DNA of 64,000 nt, taken from positions 1 to 64,000 of the forward strand of contig NZ_PYWX01000049.1 of NCBI RefSeq assembly GCF_003031675.1. Direction: 5' to 3'. Shown here piece after piece: positions 15,289-24,211 of the stretch. Under the pieces are notes generated by a model that had not been told where the DNA came from, did no database searches, and worked only from the letters and a program-made list of their open reading frames with translations. The first letter of the stretch is position 1. Each line of letters begins with the position of its first letter. The translations under genes and the position numbers were made by a program. This DNA comes from Pseudomonas palleroniana. Lineage in GTDB: Bacteria > Pseudomonadota > Gammaproteobacteria > Pseudomonadales > Pseudomonadaceae.

Positions 15289-16401
15289 GTGAGCGAAACA
15301 GCCTTGCCTAAAGATGAAGCTCAGCCCGCGCTCGATGCGCCGGTTGCACCGGTCACCGAACCACGCCGTGGCAATGGCCTGGCGATCCTCGCCCTGCTGC
15401 TGGGCGCCGCAGGTGTTGCCGCCGGCGGCTGGGGAATCTGGCAGGTGCGCAGCCTGCAGGCCAGTAACCAGCAGCAGTTGAGCCAAGTGCAAAGCCTCGA
15501 CGACCAATCCCAATCCTTCAAGCAGAGCCAGCAACAGCTGACGGCGCGGCTGGCGCAGTTGCCCAGTGCTGACGAGCTGGAGGAGCGCCGCCGCCTGGTG
15601 GCCCAGTTGCAGGGCGACCAGCAACGTTTGAGCCAGCGCCTGGAAACGGTGCTGGGCGCCAGCCGCAAGGATTGGCGTCTGGCCGAGGCCGAGCACCTGA
15701 TTCGTCTGGCCAGTTTGCGTTTGTCCGCCCTGCAGGACATCAACAGCGCTCAGTCGCTGGTCCAGGGCGCCGACGAAATTATTCGCGAACAGAGCGATCC
15801 CGGCTCCTTCGCCGCCCGCGAGCAGTTGGCCAAGAGCCTTGCCGCGCTGCGTAGCACCGAGCAGCCGGACCGCACCGGGCTGTACTTGCAATTGGCCGCG
15901 CTGCGTGACCAGATTGTGCAACTGGCGGCTGTCGCACCTGAATACCAGCTCACCGAGCCTGCCTCCCAAGGGCGTCCGACCACCGATACAGACAACCGCT
16001 TGAGCGAATGGTGGGAGCAGATTTCCCGCTACTTCCGCATCGACTTCAACCCCGACGATAATATTCGCCCACTGCTGGCCGGCCAGGGCTTGAACCAGGT
16101 ACGCCTGGCCCTGAGCCTGGCTCTGGAGCAAGCCCAATGGGCGGCGCTCAACGGTGAGGCGGCGGTGTACAGCCGCTCTCTGGCTGAGGCGCGCAGCGTG
16201 CTGCAGGACAACTTCAACCAGGACAACCCGCAGAGCAAAGCGATGCTGGCGCGTATCGCTGAACTGGAGCCCAAGGCAGTTTCGGTGGTGACGCCGGACC
16301 TGGCGGCAAGTCTCGCGGCAGTGCAGGCGTATCTTGAGCGTCGTCACCTGTCTGCCGATGAAGCCAAAGCATCGGCGGGCACGCCGGCGACCCAGGAGTA
16401 G
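15289..16401 (+). CDS. hemX: HemX-type membrane protein (uroporphyrinogen-III C-methyltransferase family name)
   Basis: This 370-residue protein has a short N-terminal cytoplasmic tail, one transmembrane helix (about residues 34-54, LAILALLLGAAGVAAGGWGI), a long Gln-rich coiled coil (about 60-130) and a C-terminal domain with SRKDWRLAEAEHLIRLA. HemX proteins are annotated as methyltransferases but no SAM-binding motif is visible, so that activity is doubtful. The start is GTG, 18 nt after hemD. It lies between hemD and hemY as in other proteobacterial hem operons. Confidence 0.88.
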   Translation: MSETALPKDEAQPALDAPVAPVTEPRRGNGLAILALLLGAAGVAAGGWGIWQVRSLQASNQQQLSQVQSLDDQSQSFKQSQQQLTARLAQLPSADELEERRRLVAQLQGDQQRLSQRLETVLGASRKDWRLAEAEHLIRLASLRLSALQDINSAQSLVQGADEIIREQSDPGSFAAREQLAKSLAALRSTEQPDRTGLYLQLAALRDQIVQLAAVAPEYQLTEPASQGRPTTDTDNRLSEWWEQISRYFRIDFNPDDNIRPLLAGQGLNQVRLALSLALEQAQWAALNGEAAVYSRSLAEARSVLQDNFNQDNPQSKAMLARIAELEPKAVSVVTPDLAASLAAVQAYLERRHLSADEAKASAGTPATQE

Positions 16402-16406
16402 AGCCG

Positions 16407-17648
16407 ATGAAACGTTTCTATGTGGTCCTGGTGCTGGCGATTGCAATCGCTCTGGCATTGGCAGTGGGCATTTCGAAACACACCGGCTACGTGCTGATTA
16501 CCTATCCCCATGTGCTGCATTACGAGTCGAGCTTGTGGGCCACGTTGGTGGCGGTGTGTGCCATTGGCCTGGCGATCTACCTGGCCCGCGTTTTATTGAG
16601 CCTGATCACCACCTCCGGGGGGGTGGTCAACCCATGGTCGCGGCGCAATCGCAGTCGTCGGGTACAGATTGCGATCGAGCAGGGCCAGATGGACCTTGCC
16701 GAGGGCCGCTGGGCCAGCGCCGAGCGCCATCTGCATCGCGCCGCCGAGGCGGAGCGTCAACCCTTGCTGTATTACCTTGGCGCAGCACGTGCGGCCAATG
16801 AGCAGGGGCGTTACGAAGAGTCCGACGGTTTGTTGGAACGCGCTTTGGAGCGCCAGCCCCAGGCGGAACTGGCCATTGCCTTGAGCCATGCGCAATTGCA
16901 GATGGACCGTGGCGATACCGACGGCGCCCTGGTCACTCTGCAGGCCATGCACGAGCGCCACCCGCATAACGCTCAGGTATTGCGCCAGTTGCAGCGCCTG
17001 CATCAGCAGCGAGGTGATTGGGCGTCGGTCATTCGCTTGTTACCGGAGCTGCGCAAGGACAAGGTGCTTCCTGCCAGCGAGCTGGCTGAATTGGAGCGTC
17101 GCGCCTGGGGTGAAAACCTGGGCGTGGCGGCCCAGCGTGAAGAGCATGGCGAAGCCGGCTTGCAGTCGCTTGAACGGGCCTGGGAGCAACTGACTTCCGC
17201 CCAGCGCCAGGAGCCGCAACTGGTGTTGGCCTACGCCGACCAACTGCGTCGACTGGGCGCTGATGCCAAGGCCGAAGAAGTGCTGCGCGGTGCGATCAAG
17301 CGCGGCTACGACAGTCATCTCATGCGGCTTTATGGGTTGTTGCGCGGCAGCGACCCGGCCCGTCAGCTCAAGTTTGCCGAAAGCTGGCTCAAGGATCATT
17401 CGGGTGACGCCAGCCTGCTTCTGACGTTGGGTCGCCTATGCCTGCAAAATAGTTTGTGGGGCAAAGCGCGGGATTACCTGGAGAGCAGCCTGCAGGTACA
17501 GCGCAACCCAGAGGCTTGCGCCGAGCTGGCCCGCCTGCTGGCCCAATTGGGTGATACCGAGCGCAGCAACCAACTGTTCCAGGAGGGCCTGGGGTTGCTC
17601 GACAACCGTCTGTTGGCCGCTCCATTACCCGTGCCCGCGCGGGTTTGA
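16407..17648 (+). CDS. hemY: HemY, membrane TPR protein of the hem operon
   Basis: The 413-residue protein has two N-terminal membrane helices (about 2-20 and 40-65) and the HemY N-terminal domain signature (VVNPWSRRNRSRR), then TPR-like helical repeats to the C terminus (YLGAARAANEQGRYEES and later repeats). It is not the Bacillus protoporphyrinogen oxidase of the same name. Its role is uncertain; a scaffold for late heme enzymes is a common proposal. It follows hemX by 5 nt and ends the operon. Confidence 0.9.
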   Translation: MKRFYVVLVLAIAIALALAVGISKHTGYVLITYPHVLHYESSLWATLVAVCAIGLAIYLARVLLSLITTSGGVVNPWSRRNRSRRVQIAIEQGQMDLAEGRWASAERHLHRAAEAERQPLLYYLGAARAANEQGRYEESDGLLERALERQPQAELAIALSHAQLQMDRGDTDGALVTLQAMHERHPHNAQVLRQLQRLHQQRGDWASVIRLLPELRKDKVLPASELAELERRAWGENLGVAAQREEHGEAGLQSLERAWEQLTSAQRQEPQLVLAYADQLRRLGADAKAEEVLRGAIKRGYDSHLMRLYGLLRGSDPARQLKFAESWLKDHSGDASLLLTLGRLCLQNSLWGKARDYLESSLQVQRNPEACAELARLLAQLGDTERSNQLFQEGLGLLDNRLLAAPLPVPARV

Positions 17649-17883
17649 GGTCGAAAAGGGGGAAGGGTTGGTGCGGAGCTATCTGACAGCCAGCCCTGAA
17701 CTTTGCACAAACCCTTGTTGTAAATGTCCTGCTCTTCAATTCCTACGTGCAATTGCGGAGTTTCCTCCCGGCTCTGGCGGGATGTCTCTACGGTTTCGCG
17801 GAATTGTCTGCTCTAGCGCGTATTGAAAGGGGTCGGGCCTTTCCTCTACCGTAGCGACCTATCTTTCGTGGTACGGATAAACA

Positions 17884-18405
17884 ATGTCTTTGGCCCCCTT
17901 ACGCTCTATGTTTTTCCTGGCGTTCATGGTTGGTGGGCTGACGTTGGGCGCGTCTTTCTACCTGGAATACGGCGCGCTGTTACAGCCTTGCTTCCTGTGC
18001 CAGGTACAGCGGCTGTTTCTCGCTGCCTATTCGCTGATCAACCTGATCGCGGCCCTTCATAACCCAGCGCGGCCGGGCCTCTACCTGTACGGGCTGGCGA
18101 GCATGGCGTGCGCATGCTTCGGCGCCATCACCGCAGTGCGTCAGGTATTACTGCAGAACGCGGCATCGGACCAGATTCAAGATTGTTGGCCGAGCCTCCA
18201 GTACATGATTGAAAACCTTTCCTTTTGGCAGGCGGTACGGTCGGTCTTCAACGGCACCGTCGACTGCGTCGAGATCAACTGGACGCTGTTCGACCTGAGC
18301 CTGCCCGAATGGAGTCTGTTGTTCTTTTTAGCGATGCTTATTTTGGGAATCATGCAGTTTTCGCGGCTGTTGTTCAGCCAACGTTTGCGCATTGCACTGC
18401 CATGA
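17884..18405 (+). CDS. dsbB: Disulfide bond formation protein DsbB family
   Basis: The 173-residue inner-membrane protein has four predicted membrane helices and both redox pairs: Cys36-Cys39 in QPCFLCQ and Cys101/Cys128 in the second periplasmic loop. DsbB reoxidises DsbA and passes electrons to quinone. Pseudomonads usually have two such proteins; the copy beside the hem genes has been called DsbH in P. aeruginosa, so the paralogue name is uncertain. The 235 nt upstream hold no other gene. Confidence 0.92.
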   Translation: MSLAPLRSMFFLAFMVGGLTLGASFYLEYGALLQPCFLCQVQRLFLAAYSLINLIAALHNPARPGLYLYGLASMACACFGAITAVRQVLLQNAASDQIQDCWPSLQYMIENLSFWQAVRSVFNGTVDCVEINWTLFDLSLPEWSLLFFLAMLILGIMQFSRLLFSQRLRIALP

Positions 18406-18543
18406 ATATGAGGTTCAAGTTGTAGGATAGGATTAAACACTTGTATGAACTTTCTCTCCTGCGTACCTTGAAGCCATAGTCATGCGGGCATAATCTGGCC
18501 CGCACGCGTTATCAAATCTGTTTATCGGACGCGGCCTTGTCCG

Positions 18544-18588
18544 GCTGCTGCTTTATCCTTGAGTGTTGCGCGGGCACAAGGCAGCAGC
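18544..18588 (+). promoter_or_regulatory. Inverted repeat in the algQ leader
   Basis: GCTGCTGC (18544-18551) pairs perfectly with GCAGCAGC (18581-18588), and a further CCTTG/CAAGG pairing sits inside. The hairpin lies 26 nt before the algQ ATG and has no T tract, so it looks like leader structure rather than a terminator. Confidence 0.4.
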
Positions 18589-18613
18589 GCCCCTATAGGG
18601 AAGAGAGATCATC

Positions 18614-19072
18614 ATGCTGGAAAGTTGTCAGAATGCTCAGGAACGCTGGGGTGGGGTGCACAAGCTGATCGATAGCTGGCTGAAGGCACGTCACGAACTG
18701 GTTCGGGCCTTTGATGCTCTCGGTGCCAAGCCCGAAGCTCTGGCTGAGAACCGCGAACCGTTGCAGGACTTCTGTGGTGTGTTGGTGGACTATGTGTCTG
18801 CCGGCCATTTTGGTGTCTACGAGCAACTGACCGAGGAGGCGCAAGCCTTTGACGATCAGCGTGGGCTGGAACTGGCCGAGACGATCTACCCGCGGATCGA
18901 TGCCATCACTGAGAAACTGCTGGCGTTCACTGACCTGTGCGATGCAGGACAATGTGTTGCGGAAAAATTCAAAGAACTGGGCGCGCTGTTGCATGAGCGT
19001 TTCGAGCTGGAAGACTGCTTGATCGAAGTGCTGCACAACGCTCACAAGGAAGAACCTGTTACTCAGGCTTGA
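18614..19072 (+). CDS. algQ: Anti-sigma-70 factor AlgQ (Rsd family)
   Basis: This 152-residue helical protein matches Rsd/AlgQ: MLESCQNAQERWGGVHKLIDSW at the start, then LVDYVSAGHFGVYEQL and FELEDCLIEVLH. Family members bind region 4 of sigma-70 and free core polymerase for alternative sigma factors; in P. aeruginosa AlgQ affects alginate, siderophores and nucleoside diphosphate kinase. The gene is monocistronic with a strong bidirectional terminator behind it. Confidence 0.95.
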   Translation: MLESCQNAQERWGGVHKLIDSWLKARHELVRAFDALGAKPEALAENREPLQDFCGVLVDYVSAGHFGVYEQLTEEAQAFDDQRGLELAETIYPRIDAITEKLLAFTDLCDAGQCVAEKFKELGALLHERFELEDCLIEVLHNAHKEEPVTQA

Positions 19073-19088
19073 CCCTTGATCGCCGTAC

Positions 19089-19119
19089 AAAAAACGGTGC
19101 GCATGGCGCACCGTTTTTT
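19089..19119. terminator. Bidirectional intrinsic terminator between algQ and the FKBP gene
   Basis: A perfect stem, CGGTGCGC with GCGCACCG around an ATG loop, is flanked by six A on the left and six T on the right, so it works for both convergent genes. Confidence 0.93.
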
Positions 19120-19125
19120 ATTGGG

Positions 19126-19803
19126 TCAGTGGCGCGTACCCAGCAGTTCGATCTCGAATACCAACGGTGTATACGGCGGTATCAACTCGCCCGCGCCGTC
19201 TGCGCCATAGGCCTGTGCAGATGGAATGACCAGACGCCATTTCGCGCCTACCGGCATCTGTTGTAACGCTGAACGCCAGCCGCTGATCACGCTGTCCAGG
19301 CGGAACCACTGCGGTTGCGTGCTCTGATCGAAAACCGTCCCGTCGGGCAACCGCCCTACATATTTCACCTGCACCTCATCAGTCGCTGACGGCTTGTTGC
19401 CCGTGCCTGGCATCAACTCGGTGAGCAGGATGCCATCCGCCAATTCGCGCACGCCCTTGACTGATTTTTCCTGGGCCAGGAATTGCTGTTCGGCGGCGAG
19501 GGCTTTTTCGCTCTGCGGAGCTTGGGCGTTGGATTCGCTCTGTGCCTCATGCTGGGCGAGGATCTGTTCGATACGCGTGTTATCCAGCGCCAGCGGCTTG
19601 CCTTGATAAGCCTGCTTGAGGCCGTCGACGAGCGCCTGGATCTGCAGGTCCGGGACTTCCTGGCGCAGTCGTTCGCCGAGGCTCGCACCCAGGCTGTATG
19701 CGAGGTCGTGCGGGTCGGGCGCGGTGGTTTTGGAGGCGGATTGCTCGTTCGCGTTGGCCACGCAAATCCCCAAGCCAAGCACTAGAAAAAGGTAACGCGA
19801 CAT
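19126..19803 (-). CDS. FKBP-type peptidyl-prolyl isomerase, periplasmic (FklB/FkpA-like)
   Basis: The 225-residue protein has a signal peptide (MSRYLFLVLGLGICVANA), an N-terminal dimerisation region typical of FkpA/Mip proteins (about 25-110), and a C-terminal FKBP domain with VKYVGRLPDGTVFDQS, MPVGAKWRLVIPSAQAYG and PPYTPLVFEIELL. It should catalyse prolyl isomerisation in the periplasm. The ATG at 19803 is preferred over 19809 because it is spaced correctly from GGGAGA. Confidence 0.92.
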   Translation of the reverse strand: MSRYLFLVLGLGICVANANEQSASKTTAPDPHDLAYSLGASLGERLRQEVPDLQIQALVDGLKQAYQGKPLALDNTRIEQILAQHEAQSESNAQAPQSEKALAAEQQFLAQEKSVKGVRELADGILLTELMPGTGNKPSATDEVQVKYVGRLPDGTVFDQSTQPQWFRLDSVISGWRSALQQMPVGAKWRLVIPSAQAYGADGAGELIPPYTPLVFEIELLGTRH

Positions 19804-19995
19804 GGGCATTCTCCCGGCGAAAGTGCGACGGATTATGCCAGTGTGAGTCGGTAAAAAGTGCCGTGGTTTTTCGTTATATCGATAAGAATTTTCTCACGTT
19901 GCAACGCGAGGCAAATGATACTGTCAACATGCCCTAGCGGCGGTAAGAGCAGAGGGCTAGTATGAGCCGCACCCACGTCAGCCAGGAGGTAAACC

Positions 19996-21165
19996 ATGTC
20001 GGCCAAACAGAAGCCTGTAAATACCCCGTTGCACTTGCTCCAACAACTTTCGGGCAGCCTGCTCGAACATCTTGAAAGCGCGTGTTCCCAAGCCTTGGCC
20101 GATGCAGAAAAGCTGCTCGCCAAACTGGAAAAACAACGCGGTAAAGCGCAAGAAAAACTGCACAAATCCCGCACCAAACTGCAAGACGCCGCTACTGCCG
20201 GCAAGGCCAAGGCTCAAGCCAAAGCTAAAGAGGCTGTCAAAGAACTTGAGGACTTGCTCGACGCCCTCAAGGATCGCCAAGCTGAAACCCGTACCTACAT
20301 TTCCCAACTCAAAAAAGATGCTCAGGAAAGCCTGAAGTTGGCACAGGGCGTGGGGCGTGTGAAGGAAGCCGTCGCTAAAGTACTGGGCTCTCGTACCCCT
20401 GCAAAAGCGGTAGCCAAGCCAGTTGCTAAAACCGCTGCTGCGAAACCAGCCGCCAAGCCAGCTGCCAAAACTGCTGCTGCAAAACCAGCCGCCAAGCCAG
20501 CTGCCAAAACTGCTGCTGCAAAACCAGCCGCCAAGCCAGTTGCCAAAACTGCTGCTGCAAAACCAGCCGCCAAGCCAGTTGCCAAAACTGCTGCTGCAAA
20601 ACCAGCCGCCAAGCCTGCTGCTAAAACCGCTGCTGCGAAATCAGCCGCCAAGCCAGCTGCTAAAACCGCTGCTGCGAAACCAGCCGCCAAGCCAGCTGCC
20701 AAAACCGCTGCTGCAAAACCAGCCGCCAAGCCAGCTGCCAAAACCGCTGCTGCAAAACCAGCCGCCAAGCCAGCTGCTAAAACCGTTGCAGCGAAACCAG
20801 CCGCCAAGCCAGCTGCCAAAACCGCTGCTACGAAACCAGCCGCCAAGCCAGCTGCTAAAACCGTTGCAGCGAAACCAGCTGCCAAGCCAGCTGCTAAAAC
20901 CACCGCTGCAAAACCAGCCGCTAAGCCAGCTGCCAAAACCGCTGCTGCAAAACCAGCCGCCAAGCCAACTGCCAAACCTGCTGTTGCAAAACCAGCGGCC
21001 AAGCCAGCTGCCAAGCCAGCTGCCAAACCTGCTGCCGCTAAACCAGCCCCGGCCAAGCCAGCAGCACCTGCCGCTGCTCCGGTAGCGTCTACCGCACCAT
21101 CTGCTCCGGCCAGCAGCACCCCTGCACCGGCAGCACCCAGCACCACTCCAACCAGCGCTTCCTAA
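19996..21165 (+). CDS. algP: Histone H1-like protein AlgP
   Basis: The 389-residue protein has an N-terminal helical domain (about 1-125; TPLHLLQQLSGSLLEHLESA and a Lys/Gln-rich coiled coil) and a long C-terminal tail of KPAAKTAAA-type repeats ending in a Pro/Ala/Ser-rich stretch. The tail resembles eukaryotic H1. AlgP is known from P. aeruginosa as a DNA-binding activator of alginate genes with a variable repeat tail. A strong AGGAGG precedes the start. The gene ends in a 4-nt convergent overlap with the TIGR02444 gene. Confidence 0.95.
   Translation: MSAKQKPVNTPLHLLQQLSGSLLEHLESACSQALADAEKLLAKLEKQRGKAQEKLHKSRTKLQDAATAGKAKAQAKAKEAVKELEDLLDALKDRQAETRTYISQLKKDAQESLKLAQGVGRVKEAVAKVLGSRTPAKAVAKPVAKTAAAKPAAKPAAKTAAAKPAAKPAAKTAAAKPAAKPVAKTAAAKPAAKPVAKTAAAKPAAKPAAKTAAAKSAAKPAAKTAAAKPAAKPAAKTAAAKPAAKPAAKTAAAKPAAKPAAKTVAAKPAAKPAAKTAATKPAAKPAAKTVAAKPAAKPAAKTTAAKPAAKPAAKTAAAKPAAKPTAKPAVAKPAAKPAAKPAAKPAAAKPAPAKPAAPAAAPVASTAPSAPASSTPAPAAPSTTPTSAS
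20408..21015 (+). repeat. Coding tandem repeat array of algP
   Basis: The array consists of about 36-nt units encoding AAAKPAAKPAAKT with small changes (KPVAK, KSAAK, TVAAK, TTAAK). Several units are identical or nearly so at nucleotide level, which favours slippage and length change in frame. It also opens long false frames on other readings, all rejected. Confidence 0.92.
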
Positions 21166-21626
21166 GTGTTGGTGATCACGGCGCGCAGGCGCTGCGCGTC
21201 GTGGTCAAGGTTGGCGGCAGCCTCAGCCGCCAGTCTTTCCAGCCACGGCTGGTGATTTGCCTGCGCCTCTGTCGGCCACTCTTGTGACACAGCTTCCAGT
21301 CGCGCCAGCAACTCGTGTTCCGCCTCCAGCTCCAGGGCTTTGACCCGCTCGCGTAACGACGCCAACGACTCATCCTGCTGCGATAACGCACGCCATTGCA
21401 CACGCACCTGCCGCAACGGCTCAACTACCTGCGTCTGCCAAGGTTCGGCGATGTGTTTCAGGGCCTGAATTCGTTCGGTGCGCACTGCCACGCCGCGCTG
21501 TTCCAGCCATGCTCCGCAGAGCAACAGGCACACATTCGCTCCCCGTTCCTGCAGGCGCAGGCAAGCGGCCTCGACGCCCGGGCGGGCGTAAGTCGAGAGG
21601 GCAAAGCTCCACAGGTCAGCACACAT
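21162..21626 (-). CDS. TIGR02444 family protein
   Basis: The 154-residue protein starts MCADLWSFALSTYARPGVEA and continues with CLRLQERGANVCLLLCGAWLEQRG, the signature of TIGR02444, a family conserved next to the ABC-F gene in Pseudomonas. It is mostly helical; function unknown. The ATG at 21626 places the family motif at the N terminus; a TTG at 21650 is the alternative. The gene is divergent from the ABC-F gene, with only 50 nt between the starts, so both promoters must overlap there or lie inside coding sequence. Confidence 0.85.
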   Translation of the reverse strand: MCADLWSFALSTYARPGVEAACLRLQERGANVCLLLCGAWLEQRGVAVRTERIQALKHIAEPWQTQVVEPLRQVRVQWRALSQQDESLASLRERVKALELEAEHELLARLEAVSQEWPTEAQANHQPWLERLAAEAAANLDHDAQRLRAVITNT

Positions 21627-21676
21627 ATTCACACCCAAGCCAGCGGCCAACGAAGCTGGTAGACTCCGCCGCCATT

Positions 21677-23587
21677 ATGATCCGACTTCAAAGCCTAACA
21701 TTACAGCGTGGCCCGCAACGTCTTCTCGAAGACGCCGAGCTGACCCTGCACGCCGGTCACAAAGCCGGCCTGATCGGCGCCAACGGCGCCGGAAAATCCA
21801 CGTTGTTCGCCTTGTTGCTGGGTGAGCTGACCCCGGATTCCGGGGACTGCCTGCTGCCGGCAGACTGGCGTATCGCCCATATGCGCCAGGAGATCGACAC
21901 GCTGGACCGCATCGCGATCGACTACGTGCTCGATGGCGACCTGCGTCTGCGCCAGGTGCAAAACGACCTGGCCGAGGCCGAGAAAGCCCAGGACGGCGCC
22001 GCCCAGGCCCGCCTGCACTCGGAACTCGACAGCGCCGACGGCTACACCGCCGACGCCCGCGCCCGCAAGATGCTCGCCGGCCTCGGTTTTACCAACGAAC
22101 AGATGGACCGTCCGGTCGCCGACTTCTCCGGTGGCTGGCGCATGCGCCTGAACCTGGCCCAGGCGCTGATGTGCCCCTCGGATCTGTTGCTGCTCGATGA
22201 GCCGACCAACCACTTGGACCTCGATGCGATTCTGTGGCTGGAAGACTTCCTCAAGAGCTATCAGGGCACCTTGTTGCTGATTTCCCACGATCGGGATTTC
22301 CTCGACGCCGTGGTCGATAACATCGCCCATGTCGAGCAGAAGAAAATCACCCTCTATCGTGGCGGCTACACCGCGTTCGAGCGTGCGCGTGCCGAGCGTC
22401 TGGCCCAGCAGCAACAGGCCTACGAGAAGCAGCAGGCGCAGCGTGCGCACATGGAAAGCTATATCGCAAGGTTCAAGGCCCAGGCCACCAAGGCTCGTCA
22501 GGCCCAGAGCCGAATCAAAGCCCTGGAGCGCATGGAAGAGCTGTCGGCGGCCCACGTCGATTCGCCGTTCGATTTTGTGTTCCGCGAGTCGGCCAAGATC
22601 TCGAGCCCGCTGCTGGACCTCTCGGATGCCCGCCTGGGTTATGGCGACAAAACCATCCTGGAGAAGGTCAAGCTGCAGCTCACGCCCGGTGCGCGCATTG
22701 GTTTGCTCGGCCCCAACGGTGCGGGCAAGTCGACGCTGATCAAGAACCTGTCCGGGGAGCTGTCGCCTTTGGCGGGTCGTTTGACCCGTGGCGAGAACAC
22801 CGTGGTGGGTTACTTCGCCCAGCATCAACTGGATTCGCTCGACGCCAAGGCCAGCCCTTTGCTGCACCTGCAACGCCTGGCGCCAACCGAGCGCGAGCAG
22901 ACCTTGCGCGACTTCCTGGGTGGTTTCGACTTCCGCGGTGCGCGCATCGACGAGCCGGTGCTGAACTTCTCCGGCGGCGAAAAAGCCCGCCTGGCCCTGG
23001 CGTTGATTGCCTGGGATCGGCCCAACCTGTTGCTGCTCGACGAACCCACCAACCACCTGGACCTCGAAATGCGCCAGGCACTGACCATGGCCCTGCAGGA
23101 GTTCAGTGGCGCGGTATTGGTGGTGTCTCACGACCGCCACTTGCTCAAGAGCACGACCGACAACTTCCTGCTGGTGGCTGACGGCAAGGTTGAAGAGTTC
23201 GACGGCGACCTGGATGACTACGCACGCTGGCTGACGGACTACCGCCTGCGCAACGCACCGGTCAGCAACACGCCGGTCAACCCGGACAAGACTGATAAGA
23301 AGGCCCAGCGCCAGGCTGCCGCCGCGCTGCGCCAACAGTTGGCGCCGCACAAGCGTGAAGCCGACAAGCTGGAAGCTGAACTGGGCAAGGTGCACGAGCG
23401 TCTGGCCAAGATCGAGGCCAGCCTGGGCGACAGCGCCGTGTACGAAGCCGCACGCAAGCACGAACTGCGCGACCTGCTGGCCGAACAGGCCAAGCTCAAG
23501 GTGCGTGAAGGGCAGTTGGAGGAAGCCTGGATGGAGGCTCTCGAACTGCTGGAAACCTTGCAAGCGGAGTTGGAGGCGCTGTCCTGA
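21677..23587 (+). CDS. yheS: ABC-F family ATPase, YheS-like
   Basis: The 636-residue soluble protein has two ABC domains and no membrane part: Walker A GANGAGKS and GPNGAGKS, signatures FSGGW and FSGGEKA, and LLLDEPTNHLDL in both halves, joined by a charged P-site linker (about residues 240-305). A C-terminal coiled coil follows. ABC-F proteins act on the ribosome E site; the YheS subgroup assignment is from overall similarity. The frame is open 168 nt further upstream but the ATG at 21677 is the normal N terminus. Its stop codon overlaps the next start (TGATG). Confidence 0.93.
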   Translation: MIRLQSLTLQRGPQRLLEDAELTLHAGHKAGLIGANGAGKSTLFALLLGELTPDSGDCLLPADWRIAHMRQEIDTLDRIAIDYVLDGDLRLRQVQNDLAEAEKAQDGAAQARLHSELDSADGYTADARARKMLAGLGFTNEQMDRPVADFSGGWRMRLNLAQALMCPSDLLLLDEPTNHLDLDAILWLEDFLKSYQGTLLLISHDRDFLDAVVDNIAHVEQKKITLYRGGYTAFERARAERLAQQQQAYEKQQAQRAHMESYIARFKAQATKARQAQSRIKALERMEELSAAHVDSPFDFVFRESAKISSPLLDLSDARLGYGDKTILEKVKLQLTPGARIGLLGPNGAGKSTLIKNLSGELSPLAGRLTRGENTVVGYFAQHQLDSLDAKASPLLHLQRLAPTEREQTLRDFLGGFDFRGARIDEPVLNFSGGEKARLALALIAWDRPNLLLLDEPTNHLDLEMRQALTMALQEFSGAVLVVSHDRHLLKSTTDNFLLVADGKVEEFDGDLDDYARWLTDYRLRNAPVSNTPVNPDKTDKKAQRQAAAALRQQLAPHKREADKLEAELGKVHERLAKIEASLGDSAVYEAARKHELRDLLAEQAKLKVREGQLEEAWMEALELLETLQAELEALS

Positions 23588-24141
23588 TGGAGGCGCTGCA
23601 ATTGCCGTTGCCGGCGCAGTGGGTCGAGCCGGTGTGGATTGGCGTGCAAATCCTGCTGATCCTGTTGGCCGGCTACCTTGCGCAACGCTTTGTAGCCAAA
23701 GGGCTCACCCGCCTGGGTGAGCGCTACCCATTCCCTCCGCAACTGCTGATGCCCCTGCGCGGTGGTTTGCGCTGGCTGATCATGGGCAGTGCGCTGATCT
23801 TCGTGTTGGAGCGCCTGGGTGTCTCCGCCACGGTGCTGTGGACGGCGCTGTCGGGTTTTGTCGCGGTCGCTGCCGTGGCGTTTTTTGCCATGTGGTCGGT
23901 GCTGTCCAACCTGTTGTGCGCGATTTTGATTTTTACCGTCGGGCCCTTCCGTCTGGGTGACATCGTCGAACTGATAGACACCCTCGACAAGCCAGGCGTG
24001 AAGGGGCGTGTCGTGGCGATCAACCTGCTCTACACCACGCTGGTCGAGTTGGAGGAAGCCGGTACTCACTGCGCAACGGTGCAGGTGCCCAACAGCTTGT
24101 TCTTCCAGCGCTCGGTGCGACGCTGGAACACACCTGCATAA
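23587..24141 (+). CDS. Small MscS-type mechanosensitive channel
   Basis: This 184-residue membrane protein has three hydrophobic segments (about 15-35, 55-75 and 82-115) and an MscS core: ALSGFVAVAAVAFFAMWSVLS as the pore helix, then the beta domain start GPFRLGDIVEL. It ends early (RRWNTPA) and lacks the large alpha/beta cytoplasmic vestibule of MscS, a known short form in pseudomonads. It is translationally coupled to the ABC-F gene by a one-base stop/start overlap. Confidence 0.88.
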   Translation: MEALQLPLPAQWVEPVWIGVQILLILLAGYLAQRFVAKGLTRLGERYPFPPQLLMPLRGGLRWLIMGSALIFVLERLGVSATVLWTALSGFVAVAAVAFFAMWSVLSNLLCAILIFTVGPFRLGDIVELIDTLDKPGVKGRVVAINLLYTTLVELEEAGTHCATVQVPNSLFFQRSVRRWNTPA

Positions 24142-24211
24142 AAATTGATAGCCAGGCTTCGGTGGTCGGAGTTAGCTTAGCGCTTACGACGAATTTGCAA
24201 CGAGGTGGATA

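Noticed and set aside
19860..19935. A Fur box upstream of algP (AAATGATA and GATAAGAATTTTC).
   Set aside because: Only short partial matches; no 19-bp palindrome.
20408..21015. Direct repeats as a CRISPR array.
   Set aside because: Repeats are contiguous without unique spacers and are in frame within algP; no cas genes nearby.
20423..21146. Long repetitive frames within algP on both strands (Leu/Pro/Gln-rich and Ala/Gly/Leu-rich).
   Set aside because: They are alternative readings of the algP repeat array; only the KPAAK frame has a ribosome binding site and a non-repetitive conserved N terminus.
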